NCBI GenBank assembly: GCA_049299895.1
Contig: JBAQYF010000020.1
Span: forward strand, 1-64,000
DNA: 64,000 nt
Direction of reading: 5' to 3'
Origin: CAIYYO01 sp049299895
GTDB taxonomy: Archaea; Altiarchaeota; Altiarchaeia; IMC4; QMZM01
Shown here: positions 52,593-61,159 of the stretch, piece by piece
Numbering within the stretch: position 1 is the stretch's first letter
Layout of the letters: every line of letters begins with the position of its first letter
The notes under the pieces: generated by a model
Seen by the model: the letters and a program-made list of their open reading frames with translations, nothing else
Databases searched by the model: none
What the model was told of the DNA's origin: nothing
Position numbers and translations under genes: made by a program

Positions 52593-53657
52593 ATGGCAAA
52601 GAAACTCTTTATACCAGGTCCGGTCGATGTAACACCCGAAGCATTCCAGGCGATGTCCGTCCCAATGATAGGCCACAGGGGAGGGGAATTTTCCAAGCTC
52701 CTGGAGGAATGCAACGACGGCCTAAAGAAGCTGATGTACACGGATAATACCATATTCATCACGCCCTCGTCGTCCACCGGGTTAATGGAAGGCGCAGTCC
52801 GAAACTGCGTAAAGGACAGATGCCTCAACGTCTGCAACGGCGCATTCTCCGAACGCTGGCACGGCATAACAAAAGAGAACGGAAAAGAAGCAGACGCGCT
52901 TATGTTCGAATGGGGAAGCGCCCCCGACGCAAAGCTCATAGACGAGAAACTGTCCGGCGGAAAATACGATGCTCTCACGCTGGTGCACAACGAGACGTCA
53001 ACAGGCGTAACCGCCCCCATCGAGGAGATATCAAAGGTCGTAAAGAAATACGACGTCTCATTCCTCGTAGACACAGTGAGTTCCATGGGCGGAGTAAAAA
53101 TAGAAGTCGACAAACTCGGAATAGACGTATGCCTTTTCGGCGTGCAGAAATGCATGGCATTGCCCGCGGGACTCGCGGCATGCTCGGTATCGGAAAGAGC
53201 CCTCAAGAAAGCGGAGAGCGTTCCTGCCAGGGGACATTACTTTGATTTCCTCGCATACAAAAAATACCTGGAGAAAAAGCAGACCCCGACGACGCCTGCA
53301 ATATCCATAATGCAGGGCCTGCGCTACCAGCTGAACAGGATACACAACGTGGAAGGCATGGAAAACAGGTTCGCAAGGCACACGAAGATGGCGGACCTGA
53401 CCCGAAAATGGGCAAAGAAGAACTACGCACTCCTGCCGGAAGAAAAATACAGCTCAAACACAGTTACCTGCGTAAAGAACACAAGGAACACCGACTGCAA
53501 CGACCTCAAGGCAAAATTATCAGCCAAAGGCTACGTATTCTCAACAGGATACGGAAAGATCGCAGACAAGACTTTCAGGATAGCGCACATGGGAGAGCGG
53601 ACGATGGAAGAGATGCAGACGTATCTTACAGTGATAGACGAGATAACAGGGCTCTAA
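52593..53657 (+). CDS. Class V aminotransferase (serine/alanine-glyoxylate type)
   Basis: 354 residues. PLP-dependent fold with LFIPGPVDVTPEAFQAM at the start, FITPSSSTGLMEGAVRN, VHNETSTGVTAPIEEI, LVDTVSSMGGVKI (Asp for the pyridine nitrogen) and the Schiff-base Lys in FGVQKCMALPAGL. C-terminal RIAHMGERTMEEM is typical of the family. The closest known functions are serine-pyruvate or alanine-glyoxylate aminotransferase and archaeal phosphoserine aminotransferase; the substrate cannot be told from sequence. Its last bases overlap the end of the converging DUF5752-like gene. Confidence 0.9.
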   Translation: MAKKLFIPGPVDVTPEAFQAMSVPMIGHRGGEFSKLLEECNDGLKKLMYTDNTIFITPSSSTGLMEGAVRNCVKDRCLNVCNGAFSERWHGITKENGKEADALMFEWGSAPDAKLIDEKLSGGKYDALTLVHNETSTGVTAPIEEISKVVKKYDVSFLVDTVSSMGGVKIEVDKLGIDVCLFGVQKCMALPAGLAACSVSERALKKAESVPARGHYFDFLAYKKYLEKKQTPTTPAISIMQGLRYQLNRIHNVEGMENRFARHTKMADLTRKWAKKNYALLPEEKYSSNTVTCVKNTRNTDCNDLKAKLSAKGYVFSTGYGKIADKTFRIAHMGERTMEEMQTYLTVIDEITGL

Positions 53658-54001
53658 TAGATAAGCGCGGTCTCTCTTTTTTCTATATCTTTTAAAACTT
53701 TTATTCCAAGATCAAGCGTATCAAGGAGTTCCTGCCGCGCTTTGCCCGGGCCCTTACAGGGGCCTATTTGCGATATAGCCTCCTGCATGGTTTTTGAGCC
53801 CAATACGTTCCCGACCCACGCCGCGTAATCGTTTCTCCCGGACAGATGGAATAAGATAGCTTCATCCGGCGCCTCCCGGATTGCATCCCTGAGGCCCGCA
53901 AGATCGAATATCTCAGCGACTATGCTGTGATGGTCGCGCTTGAGCTTGAAGGACTCATGGCCTTCCACGGAACGCATTATTCGCCGGGTGAATTCATGCA
54001 T
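53654..54001 (-). CDS. DUF5752-like protein (paralog 2)
   Basis: 115 residues. It shares with the next gene the pattern FKLKRDHHSIVAEIFDLAGL, EAILFHLSGRNDYAAWVGNV, a block of about 20 variable residues, and LLDTLDLGIKVLKDI. The pattern of an ILFH-type strand and an N-D-(F/Y)-A-x-W motif fits DUF5752. No signal or membrane segment. Function unknown. Confidence 0.65.
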   Translation of the reverse strand: MHEFTRRIMRSVEGHESFKLKRDHHSIVAEIFDLAGLRDAIREAPDEAILFHLSGRNDYAAWVGNVLGSKTMQEAISQIGPCKGPGKARQELLDTLDLGIKVLKDIEKRETALIY

Positions 54002-54055
54002 CTTTTAGGGGATTATCTCAATGGAAAAAAAGTGAACTGTCAGGACAGGGTAAAT

Positions 54056-54388
54056 TCATCCCTGCTTCTGTATCTCCTTTATTATCTTTATGCCCAGATC
54101 CAAGGTCTCCAATAGCTGGTTTCTGGTATGCTCCACGTTGGAGTGATTCGGCTCAATCTTCTGGACTACTTCGGAGAGGGTGCTGCACGATACGACTCCG
54201 CCGATCCACGCCGCAAAGTCGTTCCTGTTGTCCATGTGGAACAATATCGCCTCGCCGGGCGCTTTTTCGATGGCTGCTTTCAGGCCTTCCAGGTCGTATA
54301 TTTCGGCTACGACGGATCCGTGATTTGTCTTCATCTTAAAGGATTTGTCGATGCCGACAGCCTTCAGGTACCCTTTTTTCTCTTCCAT
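54056..54388 (-). CDS. DUF5752-like protein (paralog 1)
   Basis: About 110 residues from the ATG at 54388 (MEEKKGYLKAVG); a TTG at 54415 is an alternative. Conserved blocks: SFKMKTNHGSVVAEIYDLEG, EAILFHMDNRNDFAAWIGGV, LLETLDLGIKIIKEI. Tandem paralog of the gene downstream (54-nt gap). Function unknown. Confidence 0.65.
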   Translation of the reverse strand: MEEKKGYLKAVGIDKSFKMKTNHGSVVAEIYDLEGLKAAIEKAPGEAILFHMDNRNDFAAWIGGVVSCSTLSEVVQKIEPNHSNVEHTRNQLLETLDLGIKIIKEIQKQG

Positions 54389-54510
54389 TTTTTTGATTGC
54401 ATAGAAATAATTCAAACCGCATTAAAAATATTCTTTTAAGTATAAATATAGGGCGTAGAAACTATACTCTCTTCTTTTGGGTGGATGTTTGTATCTGTCC
54501 GCATCGAGGA

Positions 54511-54552
54511 ATGCATCGGTGTTCTATGTTTTATAGAACTCGATTGATGCAT
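54511..54552. other. Long imperfect hairpin in the gap between two minus-strand genes
   Basis: ATGCATC (54511-54517) pairs with GATGCAT (54546-54552), and inside it GTTCTAT (54521-54527) pairs with ATAGAAC (54533-54539) around a 5-nt loop. It lies in a 260-nt gene-free stretch between the ABC permease gene (ends 54676) and the DUF5752-like genes. It could be a terminator or an RNA element. Nothing else was seen in this gap. Confidence 0.4.
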
Positions 54553-54675
54553 AAGTCCCAGACAGGCGGATGCTTTGATTACCGCATCAACAAAAGACGT
54601 GTTACAGAAAGGGGCATTACGTTAACGCCTGAGAGGGAGCATCCGGCCAAAAAATATTGCCGGACAGCCCAGATG

Positions 54676-55866
54676 CTATTTCTCCCGCGCAAAGCCTATT
54701 ATCTCGCGGATAGACGCTCTCTTTCCCTGCATGAGCATCCCCATCCTGAATATCTTTCCTGCAAGGCTCATTACAAAGAGCGTGGTTGCTATCATCACGG
54801 CTACGCTTATCCCTATTTCGTAGGGAGAAACATCGGTCAGGGATATTCTCATCATCGTTATCACGGGCGCAGTATAAGGGAAGTATGTCAGGGCCTTTGC
54901 GGGAAACGAGTCCGGCGCCATTATTATCATCGACGAGAACATCATGGGCACTGCAGCCATCAGCGTGAATATGGACGACGTCTGTTGCGCTTCCTTTGCG
55001 GTCGGGGATATTGCGGCCGCGCATGCTATCGATACAGAGAAAAGCGCGTATCCGAGGAGGTAATAGACGACTGCGAGGCCCACTATCCAGTCGAGTTTGA
55101 TACCCGACAGGAAAGGCGCAAACTGGCTGTTTGTCAAAAACAACCCTGCCATAGCCCCCCACAGGGATATCTGTAATAGGCCGACTGCTCCATATCCAAT
55201 TATCTTCCCTTTCAGGAGCTGGTCTGCCGAGATGCTGGAAAGGAGGAGTTCCCCGGTCCTGCTCTCTTTTTCTTCTCCTATTCCCTGCATGAGGTAACTG
55301 GAAGAAAGGGTTATACTGAGGAGCAGCACTATCGAGAGGATGTACGGCTGGAGGAATCTTACCAGGCCGCCGTCTTCCGATTCCGTGCCGTCGTCGTCCA
55401 GGGATACAAGCGTAGTCACCGCAGGCTGAGTTATCCGCCGGGATATTTTTTCATCCACATGCGCGTAGACAAGCAGGTTCTGCAACAAAAACTGGCTTAT
55501 TGCACCGCTGCTCTTAGGAAGGGGATCGGCGTCCGGCGTATATATCGTGACGTTCCCTGTGTCGAAATAATCGGTCTTTAAGACGAAGAACGAATCGATC
55601 GAGCCATTTTTCAATCCCTCCTTCGCATCTTCCAACCCGGAGTATTTCACGTAGCCGTCCGTTTCATTTATGAAACCCAGAGCGTCGACATATCCTATTT
55701 TTCCGCTGCCTTCGGCGACAAATGAGCCGATATCGAGGCTTGCCGAGAGATAGACTGGCACGGCCACGAACAGGGGCAAGAGGAGAGTCGTAAGTATGAA
55801 TGCCTTCTTTCTGACAGTGTTCCAAAACTCGTATTTCGCAACGATGAGCGCTTTTCTTCGATTCAT
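54676..55866 (-). CDS. ABC-2 type transporter permease (NatB-like)
   Basis: 396 residues. One N-terminal membrane segment (FILTTLLLPLFVAVPVYLSA), a large extracytoplasmic domain (about 40-170), then about five segments from 175 on, with the family motif GIGEEKESRTGELLLSSIS between segments 2 and 3. It matches the NatB/YhaP group of exporters. Its ATG overlaps the stop of the ATPase gene by 4 nt (ATGA), so the two form one complex. Confidence 0.9.
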   Translation of the reverse strand: MNRRKALIVAKYEFWNTVRKKAFILTTLLLPLFVAVPVYLSASLDIGSFVAEGSGKIGYVDALGFINETDGYVKYSGLEDAKEGLKNGSIDSFFVLKTDYFDTGNVTIYTPDADPLPKSSGAISQFLLQNLLVYAHVDEKISRRITQPAVTTLVSLDDDGTESEDGGLVRFLQPYILSIVLLLSITLSSSYLMQGIGEEKESRTGELLLSSISADQLLKGKIIGYGAVGLLQISLWGAMAGLFLTNSQFAPFLSGIKLDWIVGLAVVYYLLGYALFSVSIACAAAISPTAKEAQQTSSIFTLMAAVPMMFSSMIIMAPDSFPAKALTYFPYTAPVITMMRISLTDVSPYEIGISVAVMIATTLFVMSLAGKIFRMGMLMQGKRASIREIIGFAREK

Positions 55867-56747
55867 TTACCCACCTCTTCGATGAATATCTCATTAAGAG
55901 ACCTTGTCTTGACCTCGAATCTCGTGATCCGGACAGACGAGGCAAGTTTCCTCAATATTTCCTGCGTATCCGCATTCTTTTCAAGAAGCAATTCCGCCTG
56001 GTTCCCGTGGTCGTTCACCCTAGAAACGCCGGACAACACAGGGAGCAATCCTTCAAATTCGACCATTATCGAATAACCGTATCTGCTCTTCACTTCCTGC
56101 AGGTTGCCGTAGAGGACCGTCCTGCCCTTGTTTATCAAAAGTATGCGATCGCACATCTTCTCCACTTCGTCCATCTGGTGCGTGCTCATAATGATGGTCA
56201 TGCCGCCGTTCTTGAGTTCCTTTATCAAACCCTCTATCTGCATCTTGTTGATGGGATCCAGTCCATAGAATGGCTCGTCTACTATCAGGAGATCAGGCTT
56301 GTGTATCACCGCGATTATGAACTGAAGCTTCCTGTGCAGTCCCTTGGATAGTTCGCCGACGTTCTTTTCGCGGTATTCGAAAAGGCTCATACGCTTAAGC
56401 CACGAGTCAATCTCTGCATCGGACACGGGCCGCCCCTTCAGGTCTGCAAAATATCTGATGCACCCGTAGACGGAAGTCTTGCGGTACAGCCCCCCTTCTT
56501 CCGGGAGGTATCCGATTCGTTCCTTTATGCTCTCATTAAAGGCCGCGCCGAACAGCTCAAATTTCCCGGCGTCTGGGTTTAGGATGTCTAATATAATGCG
56601 GATCATCGTGGTCTTGCCTGCGCCGTTCGGACCCATGAGGCCGAACAATTCACCTTTTTCTACGCAAAAAGAAATGCCGTCAAGAACCTGCTTAGTATCG
56701 AATTTTTTTACGAGCGCGTCAACCTTCAATGCACAACTGTTTTCCAT
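55863..56747 (-). CDS. ABC transporter ATP-binding protein (NatA-like)
   Basis: 294 residues. Walker A GPNGAGKTT, Q-loop region GYLPEEGGLY, signature ELSKGLHRKLQ (the LSKG form known in NatA-like proteins), Walker B LLIVDEPFYGLDP and H-loop STHQMDE. The last about 75 residues form the C-terminal domain usual in this exporter class. It powers the permease encoded directly downstream. Confidence 0.93.
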   Translation of the reverse strand: MENSCALKVDALVKKFDTKQVLDGISFCVEKGELFGLMGPNGAGKTTMIRIILDILNPDAGKFELFGAAFNESIKERIGYLPEEGGLYRKTSVYGCIRYFADLKGRPVSDAEIDSWLKRMSLFEYREKNVGELSKGLHRKLQFIIAVIHKPDLLIVDEPFYGLDPINKMQIEGLIKELKNGGMTIIMSTHQMDEVEKMCDRILLINKGRTVLYGNLQEVKSRYGYSIMVEFEGLLPVLSGVSRVNDHGNQAELLLEKNADTQEILRKLASSVRITRFEVKTRSLNEIFIEEVGK

Positions 56748-57441
56748 CTCATTAAATGAAATACTTTAAATAATTTTTGTTCTCATGCAATTAAATGGGG
56801 AAAAAAACCATAAACGGCATCTTACAGGCCCATAAGATTGAAAAAGGCATCCTGCGACCTTTTATGCCCTTTGATGCTCATTATTCGAAGTCTCATGTGG
56901 CGTATGACACAAATACTCCAAAAAACAGATTTATATCAATTCTAATATATCTTATTTATCTAATATATTTATTTAGATATATTAAATTAATAATATTATA
57001 ATTAAATATATTTTATATCTTTAATTTTAATACTGTTTTATAATAGCTGCTTTAGTGAATACAATTAAAACGAATCTTTTTTATTCGCCAGAAAAAGGAA
57101 CCTATGCGAAAGAAATATTTTCGTAATTAATTGTTTGATCCGGGCGTTATCGATGCCATTTACCCCGCCCCCAGGACCAAAATAGGACATATTTGTAGTA
57201 ACATATCAATTATCCACCCCCCCCCAAAAAAAAACACAAAAACACCATTATGATATATTTCATTGTTTTCCATCAAGTGAAGAATTACGCTTTGGTATAC
57301 CATAATGGTGTGGATGTCTACAATTAGATGGCTCCCCCATGATCTAATGCCCAATAGGGCCGTTTTATTTGGTTCCATGAATTTTTATATATCATGTTGA
57401 GGTATTTTCTCATTTTATAGCGCAAAAACAAATAGATAAGC
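56748..57441. other. AT-rich gene-free region
   Basis: About 690 nt with no supported gene. From 56940 to 57045 it is almost purely A and T with many TATA-like repeats. A run of CCCCCCCCCC then AAAAAAAAA lies at 57217-57236. Short open frames here have biased composition and no start signals. It could hold promoters for the zinc protein at 57442 and, on the other strand, for the ABC transporter. Confidence 0.5.
57242..57311. repeat. 11-bp inverted repeat in the AT-rich region
   Basis: ACACCATTATG at 57242-57252 and its exact reverse complement at 57301-57311, 48 nt apart. It could be a hairpin, an operator pair, or the ends of a very small element. Confidence 0.4.
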
Positions 57442-57681
57442 ATGGAGATAGAAACCACGGTAAACTATCTGACTAACAAGGATCTCGACCGGCTGAAAGA
57501 GATCCAAAAACACGTATCCGAAGGCACTGCCTGCACGTATGAAAAGATCAAAGTCCAGGAATACCTGGAAACCATCATCAGCCCCAAGTGCTGCGTATGC
57601 CGGAAACCACTAGACGGCGACATTGTTATCGTCAATGATTACAAGATGCACAAGAAGTGCCGGAAGAAGTATCACGGATAA
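57442..57681 (+). CDS. Small zinc-finger-like protein
   Basis: 79 residues. An acidic-basic helical N-terminal half (TNKDLDRLKEIQKHVSEG, then YEKIKVQEYLETI) is followed by CCVCRKPLDGDIVIVND and HKKCRKKYHG. The CxxC...HxxC spacing fits a single treble-clef or zinc-ribbon finger. It stands alone between two AT-rich stretches. A TTTTTATATATC stretch about 55 nt upstream could be its TATA box. Function unknown; nucleic-acid or protein binding would be usual for such fingers. Confidence 0.65.
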   Translation: MEIETTVNYLTNKDLDRLKEIQKHVSEGTACTYEKIKVQEYLETIISPKCCVCRKPLDGDIVIVNDYKMHKKCRKKYHG

Positions 57682-58091
57682 GGCCCATAAATGCATTATA
57701 ATGCAGTTATAAAGCTTATTATTGGATCACTCACGCAAAGGACCTATTTGCACTGCCCAGGAGTACCCATTAAGCTGCTTTAAGCCCTTTTTGTCACCCA
57801 TAACGAAAATAATACATTCGTCCATTTTTCAGTAAGTGACGAACAAAAATTTTTCTTTTTTTAATGCTGCAAAATTGATATATTATAATATATTAATTTT
57901 AAGATATATTTCATTTAAGATAGGATATAATTTAATTATTATTAAGTATATTTCAAGATATATATGTTATATAATATATTATAAAAACAACCTGATTTTA
58001 CCAGTAGATATGAGAGTTAAGCTACTCAAAAATGAGTAATTAACCAATTTTGAGTATTTATGTAGGTAAAACCATATATAAGCGCCATAAA
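57682..58091. other. AT-rich gene-free region before the amidohydrolase gene
   Basis: About 410 nt with no supported gene. 57870-57990 is almost only A and T, similar in texture to the stretch at 56940-57045 on the other side of the small zinc-finger gene. The last part holds TATATATAAG and the half-site cluster described separately. Confidence 0.5.
58024..58055 (+). promoter_or_regulatory. Possible operator upstream of the amidohydrolase gene
   Basis: ACTCAAAAATGAGT (58024-58037, palindromic) followed by TTTTGAGT (58048-58055): three ACTCA/TGAGT half-sites within 32 nt, 37 nt before the proposed start codon and just before a TATATAAG element. The arrangement suggests a binding site for a dimeric regulator. 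No regulator is identified. Confidence 0.35.
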
Positions 58092-59168
58092 ATGCTTATA
58101 AATTGCCAAGTGCTTGCGGGAGAAAAACTGGAGCATATACGGGAAGCCCACATCGGATTAGAGGGTTCGAGAATTAGTTTTGTCGAAGACGGCTTCGTAT
58201 CCGGAGGAGAGGATTTACGGGGACTTTTAGCCCTGCCAGGACTGGTGAATTCCCATACCCATATCGGCGATTCCTTTGCCAAAGACGCGTGCGTTGGTTT
58301 GAGCGTGCAGGAGGCGGTCGGAAGAGAAGGCCTGAAATGGAAGCTTTATGATAAAGTGAATAAAAGAGATGTTATCGCAGGCATGAGAGAATCCGCAAAA
58401 GAGATGCTCTACTCTGGGGTCACATCCTATGCCGATTACAGGGAGGGTGGGCATGAGGGTTTGAGGGACTTGCGGGCTGCGACAAAGGACCTGCCCATCA
58501 GGACGATGGCCCTGGGAAGAGACCTGGAAGGCCGGTTAGAGGATTGCGACGGGCTCGGCCTGAACCTTTATCAGACAGGCGAGATACCAAAGGATAGAAG
58601 GGGCTTGAGAGATAAAATAATTTCAATCCATGCAGGTGAAGTACCCGGGGAAGTGGAAGCCGCCCTGAGAGTTGATCCGGATAACATAGTGCATTACACT
58701 AACTGCACGCAGGAAGACATCAGGGCCGCCGCAAAGAAGAATATCGCAGTTGTCGTTTGCCCGAGGAGCAATGCCTGTTTAAGGGTTGGATTCCCGCCTG
58801 TAAGAGAGTTGTTAGACGCAGGCGTGAACGTATCCCTTGGAACGGATAATGTTATGGTGAATCCCCCGGATATGTGGAGTGAGATTGCGTTTTTGTACAA
58901 GGCTTCGCAGCTATTTGAGGGTTTAACTCCCCTGGAGGTGCTGAAGACTGCCTCGGTGAATGGGGGACGCGCCCTGAGGAGAGATACCGGAGCAATTGAA
59001 AAGGGAAAAACAGGAGACATCATTTTTATCGACTTAAACGCTCCCAATCTTAAGGGAAGCAGGGACATACACGCAAGCCTCGTTGGCAGGTGCCGCAAAG
59101 AGAACGTGACAAAGGTTCTCATCGACGGGAAAACAGCAGTGGACAAACTCAGAGGTCATATATATTAA
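58092..59168 (+). CDS. Amidohydrolase family metal-dependent deaminase or hydrolase
   Basis: About 358 residues from the ATG at 58092 (MLINCQVLAGEKL); a TTG at 58050 is less likely. Metal-ligand motifs of the superfamily are visible: VNSHTHIGD (HxH), IISIHAGE (His), and SLGTDNVMV (Asp). VVVCPRSNACLRVG and the N-terminal beta-domain match the ATZ/TRZ-like (chlorohydrolase, cytosine deaminase) branch. It probably deaminates a purine-like or related metabolite; the substrate is unknown. It stands alone behind an AT-rich promoter region. Confidence 0.88.
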   Translation: MLINCQVLAGEKLEHIREAHIGLEGSRISFVEDGFVSGGEDLRGLLALPGLVNSHTHIGDSFAKDACVGLSVQEAVGREGLKWKLYDKVNKRDVIAGMRESAKEMLYSGVTSYADYREGGHEGLRDLRAATKDLPIRTMALGRDLEGRLEDCDGLGLNLYQTGEIPKDRRGLRDKIISIHAGEVPGEVEAALRVDPDNIVHYTNCTQEDIRAAAKKNIAVVVCPRSNACLRVGFPPVRELLDAGVNVSLGTDNVMVNPPDMWSEIAFLYKASQLFEGLTPLEVLKTASVNGGRALRRDTGAIEKGKTGDIIFIDLNAPNLKGSRDIHASLVGRCRKENVTKVLIDGKTAVDKLRGHIY

Positions 59169-59194
59169 GAAGTAATATATAATTTCAAAACAAG

Positions 59195-60220
59195 ATGAAA
59201 AAAACAATTTTTTTCTTTATGATCGCGTTCCTGTTTTTGGTTTCAGTATCATTCGTCTGCGGCAAAGGGAACGATGATACCAGGCCGTCAATGATAATTG
59301 AAGCGAGCTCGGCCTGCATGAACAAAGACGTGACGGTGAAGGTGTCCAACCAGAAAGGAACGCTCCTTGAGGGAGTGGACATAGACGTCATAGTCAGGAG
59401 CAGGAAGGTCGCATACGGGAAGACGAACGAGGAGGGATTATTCATTTTCAGGGCAAAAGAGATGGGAGCAAACCAGATGACGCTAAAGAAAGAGAACTAC
59501 AAGGATGCGAACATACAGCTCAACGTTTCCAATTGCGTAGTGACAACAATCGAAACGTCCATTGCCACAACCTCTTTTGAGACGACGTCTTCCCTTCAGA
59601 CTACCACAATGATCACAGAGATCCCGACCACTTCATATGAGACCACGTCGTCGACCATGTTCTCCTGCAACGGGAACGGCAGGTGCGATGCCGGGGAGAA
59701 CTACAACAAATGCCCGGGTGAATGTCTCTCGGGGGGACTGGACGGCTTATGCGACAGAGCCTCTGACGGTGTCTGCGACCCGGACTGCTACAGGAAAGAC
59801 GATAAAGACTGCCTGTGCAACAACAATACTTTCTGCGAGCCGGAATTCGAGAGCGTGGTAAACTGTCTCTCAGACTGCCCCTCGGGAGCCTCGGACGGAG
59901 TATGTGACGAGATAACGGACGGCATATGCGACAAAGACTGCCCGGACGGGAAGGGCGATGCCGACTGCAACAAGGCGGATTATTCGACGATGCTTGCCCC
60001 CCTGATAATAATACTCATATTATTCGGCGCATTCGCGGCATTCAACATGAGAAGAGAGGCTACAAAGCACCACGTCGAAAACTCGAAAGAGGACCTGGTG
60101 GAGGACATCAAAAAGAGGCTCAGGGACGGAGAAGACCCCGCAGCAATCAAAAAGGAGCTTGCGACCCTGGGACAGGATGCGTCCCTGCTGGAAAAGGCGG
60201 AGAAGACGATATGGGAGTGA
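59195..60220 (+). CDS. Membrane-anchored surface protein with Cys-rich repeats
   Basis: 341 residues. Signal peptide (IFFFMIAFLFLVSVSFVCG), then a carboxypeptidase-regulatory-like beta-sandwich (about 30-110: VTVKVSNQKGTLLEGVDIDV, AYGKTNEEGLFIFRA). A Thr/Ser linker follows, then Cys-rich units (CNGNGRCDAGENYNKCPGEC, SDGVCDPDC, SDGVCDEITDGICDKDC). The C-terminus has a membrane segment (MLAPLIIILILFGAFAAF) and a charged cytoplasmic tail. It is the only surface protein in the window with a clear C-terminal membrane anchor. The next gene starts 2 nt after its stop. Confidence 0.82.
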   Translation: MKKTIFFFMIAFLFLVSVSFVCGKGNDDTRPSMIIEASSACMNKDVTVKVSNQKGTLLEGVDIDVIVRSRKVAYGKTNEEGLFIFRAKEMGANQMTLKKENYKDANIQLNVSNCVVTTIETSIATTSFETTSSLQTTTMITEIPTTSYETTSSTMFSCNGNGRCDAGENYNKCPGECLSGGLDGLCDRASDGVCDPDCYRKDDKDCLCNNNTFCEPEFESVVNCLSDCPSGASDGVCDEITDGICDKDCPDGKGDADCNKADYSTMLAPLIIILILFGAFAAFNMRREATKHHVENSKEDLVEDIKKRLRDGEDPAAIKKELATLGQDASLLEKAEKTIWE

Positions 60221-60221
60221 T

Positions 60222-60974
60222 ATGAAAAACATAAACAGGCTTATCATACTATCAGTGCTCCTGCTGGCAACGTACACTGCTGCTTACGCGGAATACCCGA
60301 AGCTCTCAGGATACGTGAACGACTATGCAGGGATACTGTCACCCGCGGAAGAGGCATCTCTCAGCGATATGATCGGCGCATTGGAAAAGAACTCCTCGAT
60401 AGAGATAGCGATAATCACGGTGACCGGCACCGGGGGAGAAGACAGGGTATTATACGCCGGCAGGATAGGCGAGAAAAACGGCGTCGGCAAGGCGGACACG
60501 GATAACGGAGTAGTCATATTATGGTCGATGAGCGATGAAAAAGGAGGCGCCATCGCCACTGGAAGAGGCATCGAGTCCGTTCTCAACGACGCCAAGGTAG
60601 CGAGGATCGGAAGAGCGAGCCGGGATCTGTTCGATTCAGGCCGTTATTTTGAAGGATTCAGGACTATATTATTAGAGATAGAAAAAGAGACATCAGGCGA
60701 ATATTCAGGCACGTCTGCGCCGGATGGAACAGACGGGCAGCTTATCGGCTTGCTGCTCATAGCAGGCCTTATAGTAGGAATAAGCTTCATAATCATTCTG
60801 ATCGGGAGGCCCGCGGGGAGACAGAGGTCCAAGGAACACTGGTTGGCGACAAGCTACCTTGGAACACGCAACTGGAATACCTGGCATCCCACGGGGGGAG
60901 GCTCAGGATCGATGGGCGGCGGCTTCGGAGGATTCGGCGGAGGCTCGTTCGGCGGGGGAGGGGGAAAATTCTAA
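60222..60974 (+). CDS. TPM-domain membrane protein (YgcG-like)
   Basis: About 250 residues from the ATG at 60222, directly after the preceding stop. Signal peptide (LIILSVLLLATYTAAYA), TPM domain (YVNDYAGILSPAEEASLSDM, IEIAIITVTGTG, VGKADTDNGVVILWSM, ATGRGIESVLND, GRYFEGFRTILL), a membrane segment (IGLLLIAGLIVGISFIIILI) and a Gly-rich C-terminus (GGGFGGFGGGSFGGGGGKF). This is the standard layout of YgcG-type proteins, which are frequent neighbours of LemA. First of four closely packed genes here. Confidence 0.9.
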   Translation: MKNINRLIILSVLLLATYTAAYAEYPKLSGYVNDYAGILSPAEEASLSDMIGALEKNSSIEIAIITVTGTGGEDRVLYAGRIGEKNGVGKADTDNGVVILWSMSDEKGGAIATGRGIESVLNDAKVARIGRASRDLFDSGRYFEGFRTILLEIEKETSGEYSGTSAPDGTDGQLIGLLLIAGLIVGISFIIILIGRPAGRQRSKEHWLATSYLGTRNWNTWHPTGGGSGSMGGGFGGFGGGSFGGGGGKF

Positions 60975-60975
60975 G

Positions 60976-61155
60976 ATGGAAGAAAAGATAATAAAATGCC
61001 CGAAATGCGATGTAGACATGCAGAAACTAACCAACGGAAAATACGTCATAGACAGGTGCCCAAAATGCGAAGGCGTATTCCTTGACAAAGGAGAGATGCA
61101 CAACATAAGCAAACAGGGCTTCTTATCGTATGTTCGTAATTATTTCAGGAGGTAA
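60976..61155 (+). CDS. Zinc-ribbon protein, TFIIB-type (zf-TFIIB)
   Basis: 59 residues. Two Cys pairs, KCPKCDVDM and RCPKCEGVFLDKGEM, about 20 residues apart, match the zf-TFIIB family of short proteins. The rest is a basic helix (SYVRNYFRR). The ATG is one base after the TPM gene stop, and the gene ends 4 nt before the lemA ATG. In many genomes such ribbons are encoded beside LemA and TPM genes. Confidence 0.88.
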   Translation: MEEKIIKCPKCDVDMQKLTNGKYVIDRCPKCEGVFLDKGEMHNISKQGFLSYVRNYFRR

Positions 61156-61159
61156 AAAA

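Noticed and set aside
54397..55176. 259-codon plus-strand frame opposite the ABC permease
   Set aside because: Antisense to the conserved permease end; the Tyr/His/Arg-rich product is unlike any protein family.
56795..57001. 68-codon plus-strand frame after the ABC ATPase promoter
   Set aside because: The second half is AT-tract translation (Ile/Leu/Tyr only); no sign of coding.
57160..57378. 72-codon minus-strand frame in the AT-rich region
   Set aside because: It spans the homopolymer run and the inverted repeat, has no Shine-Dalgarno and no recognisable motif.
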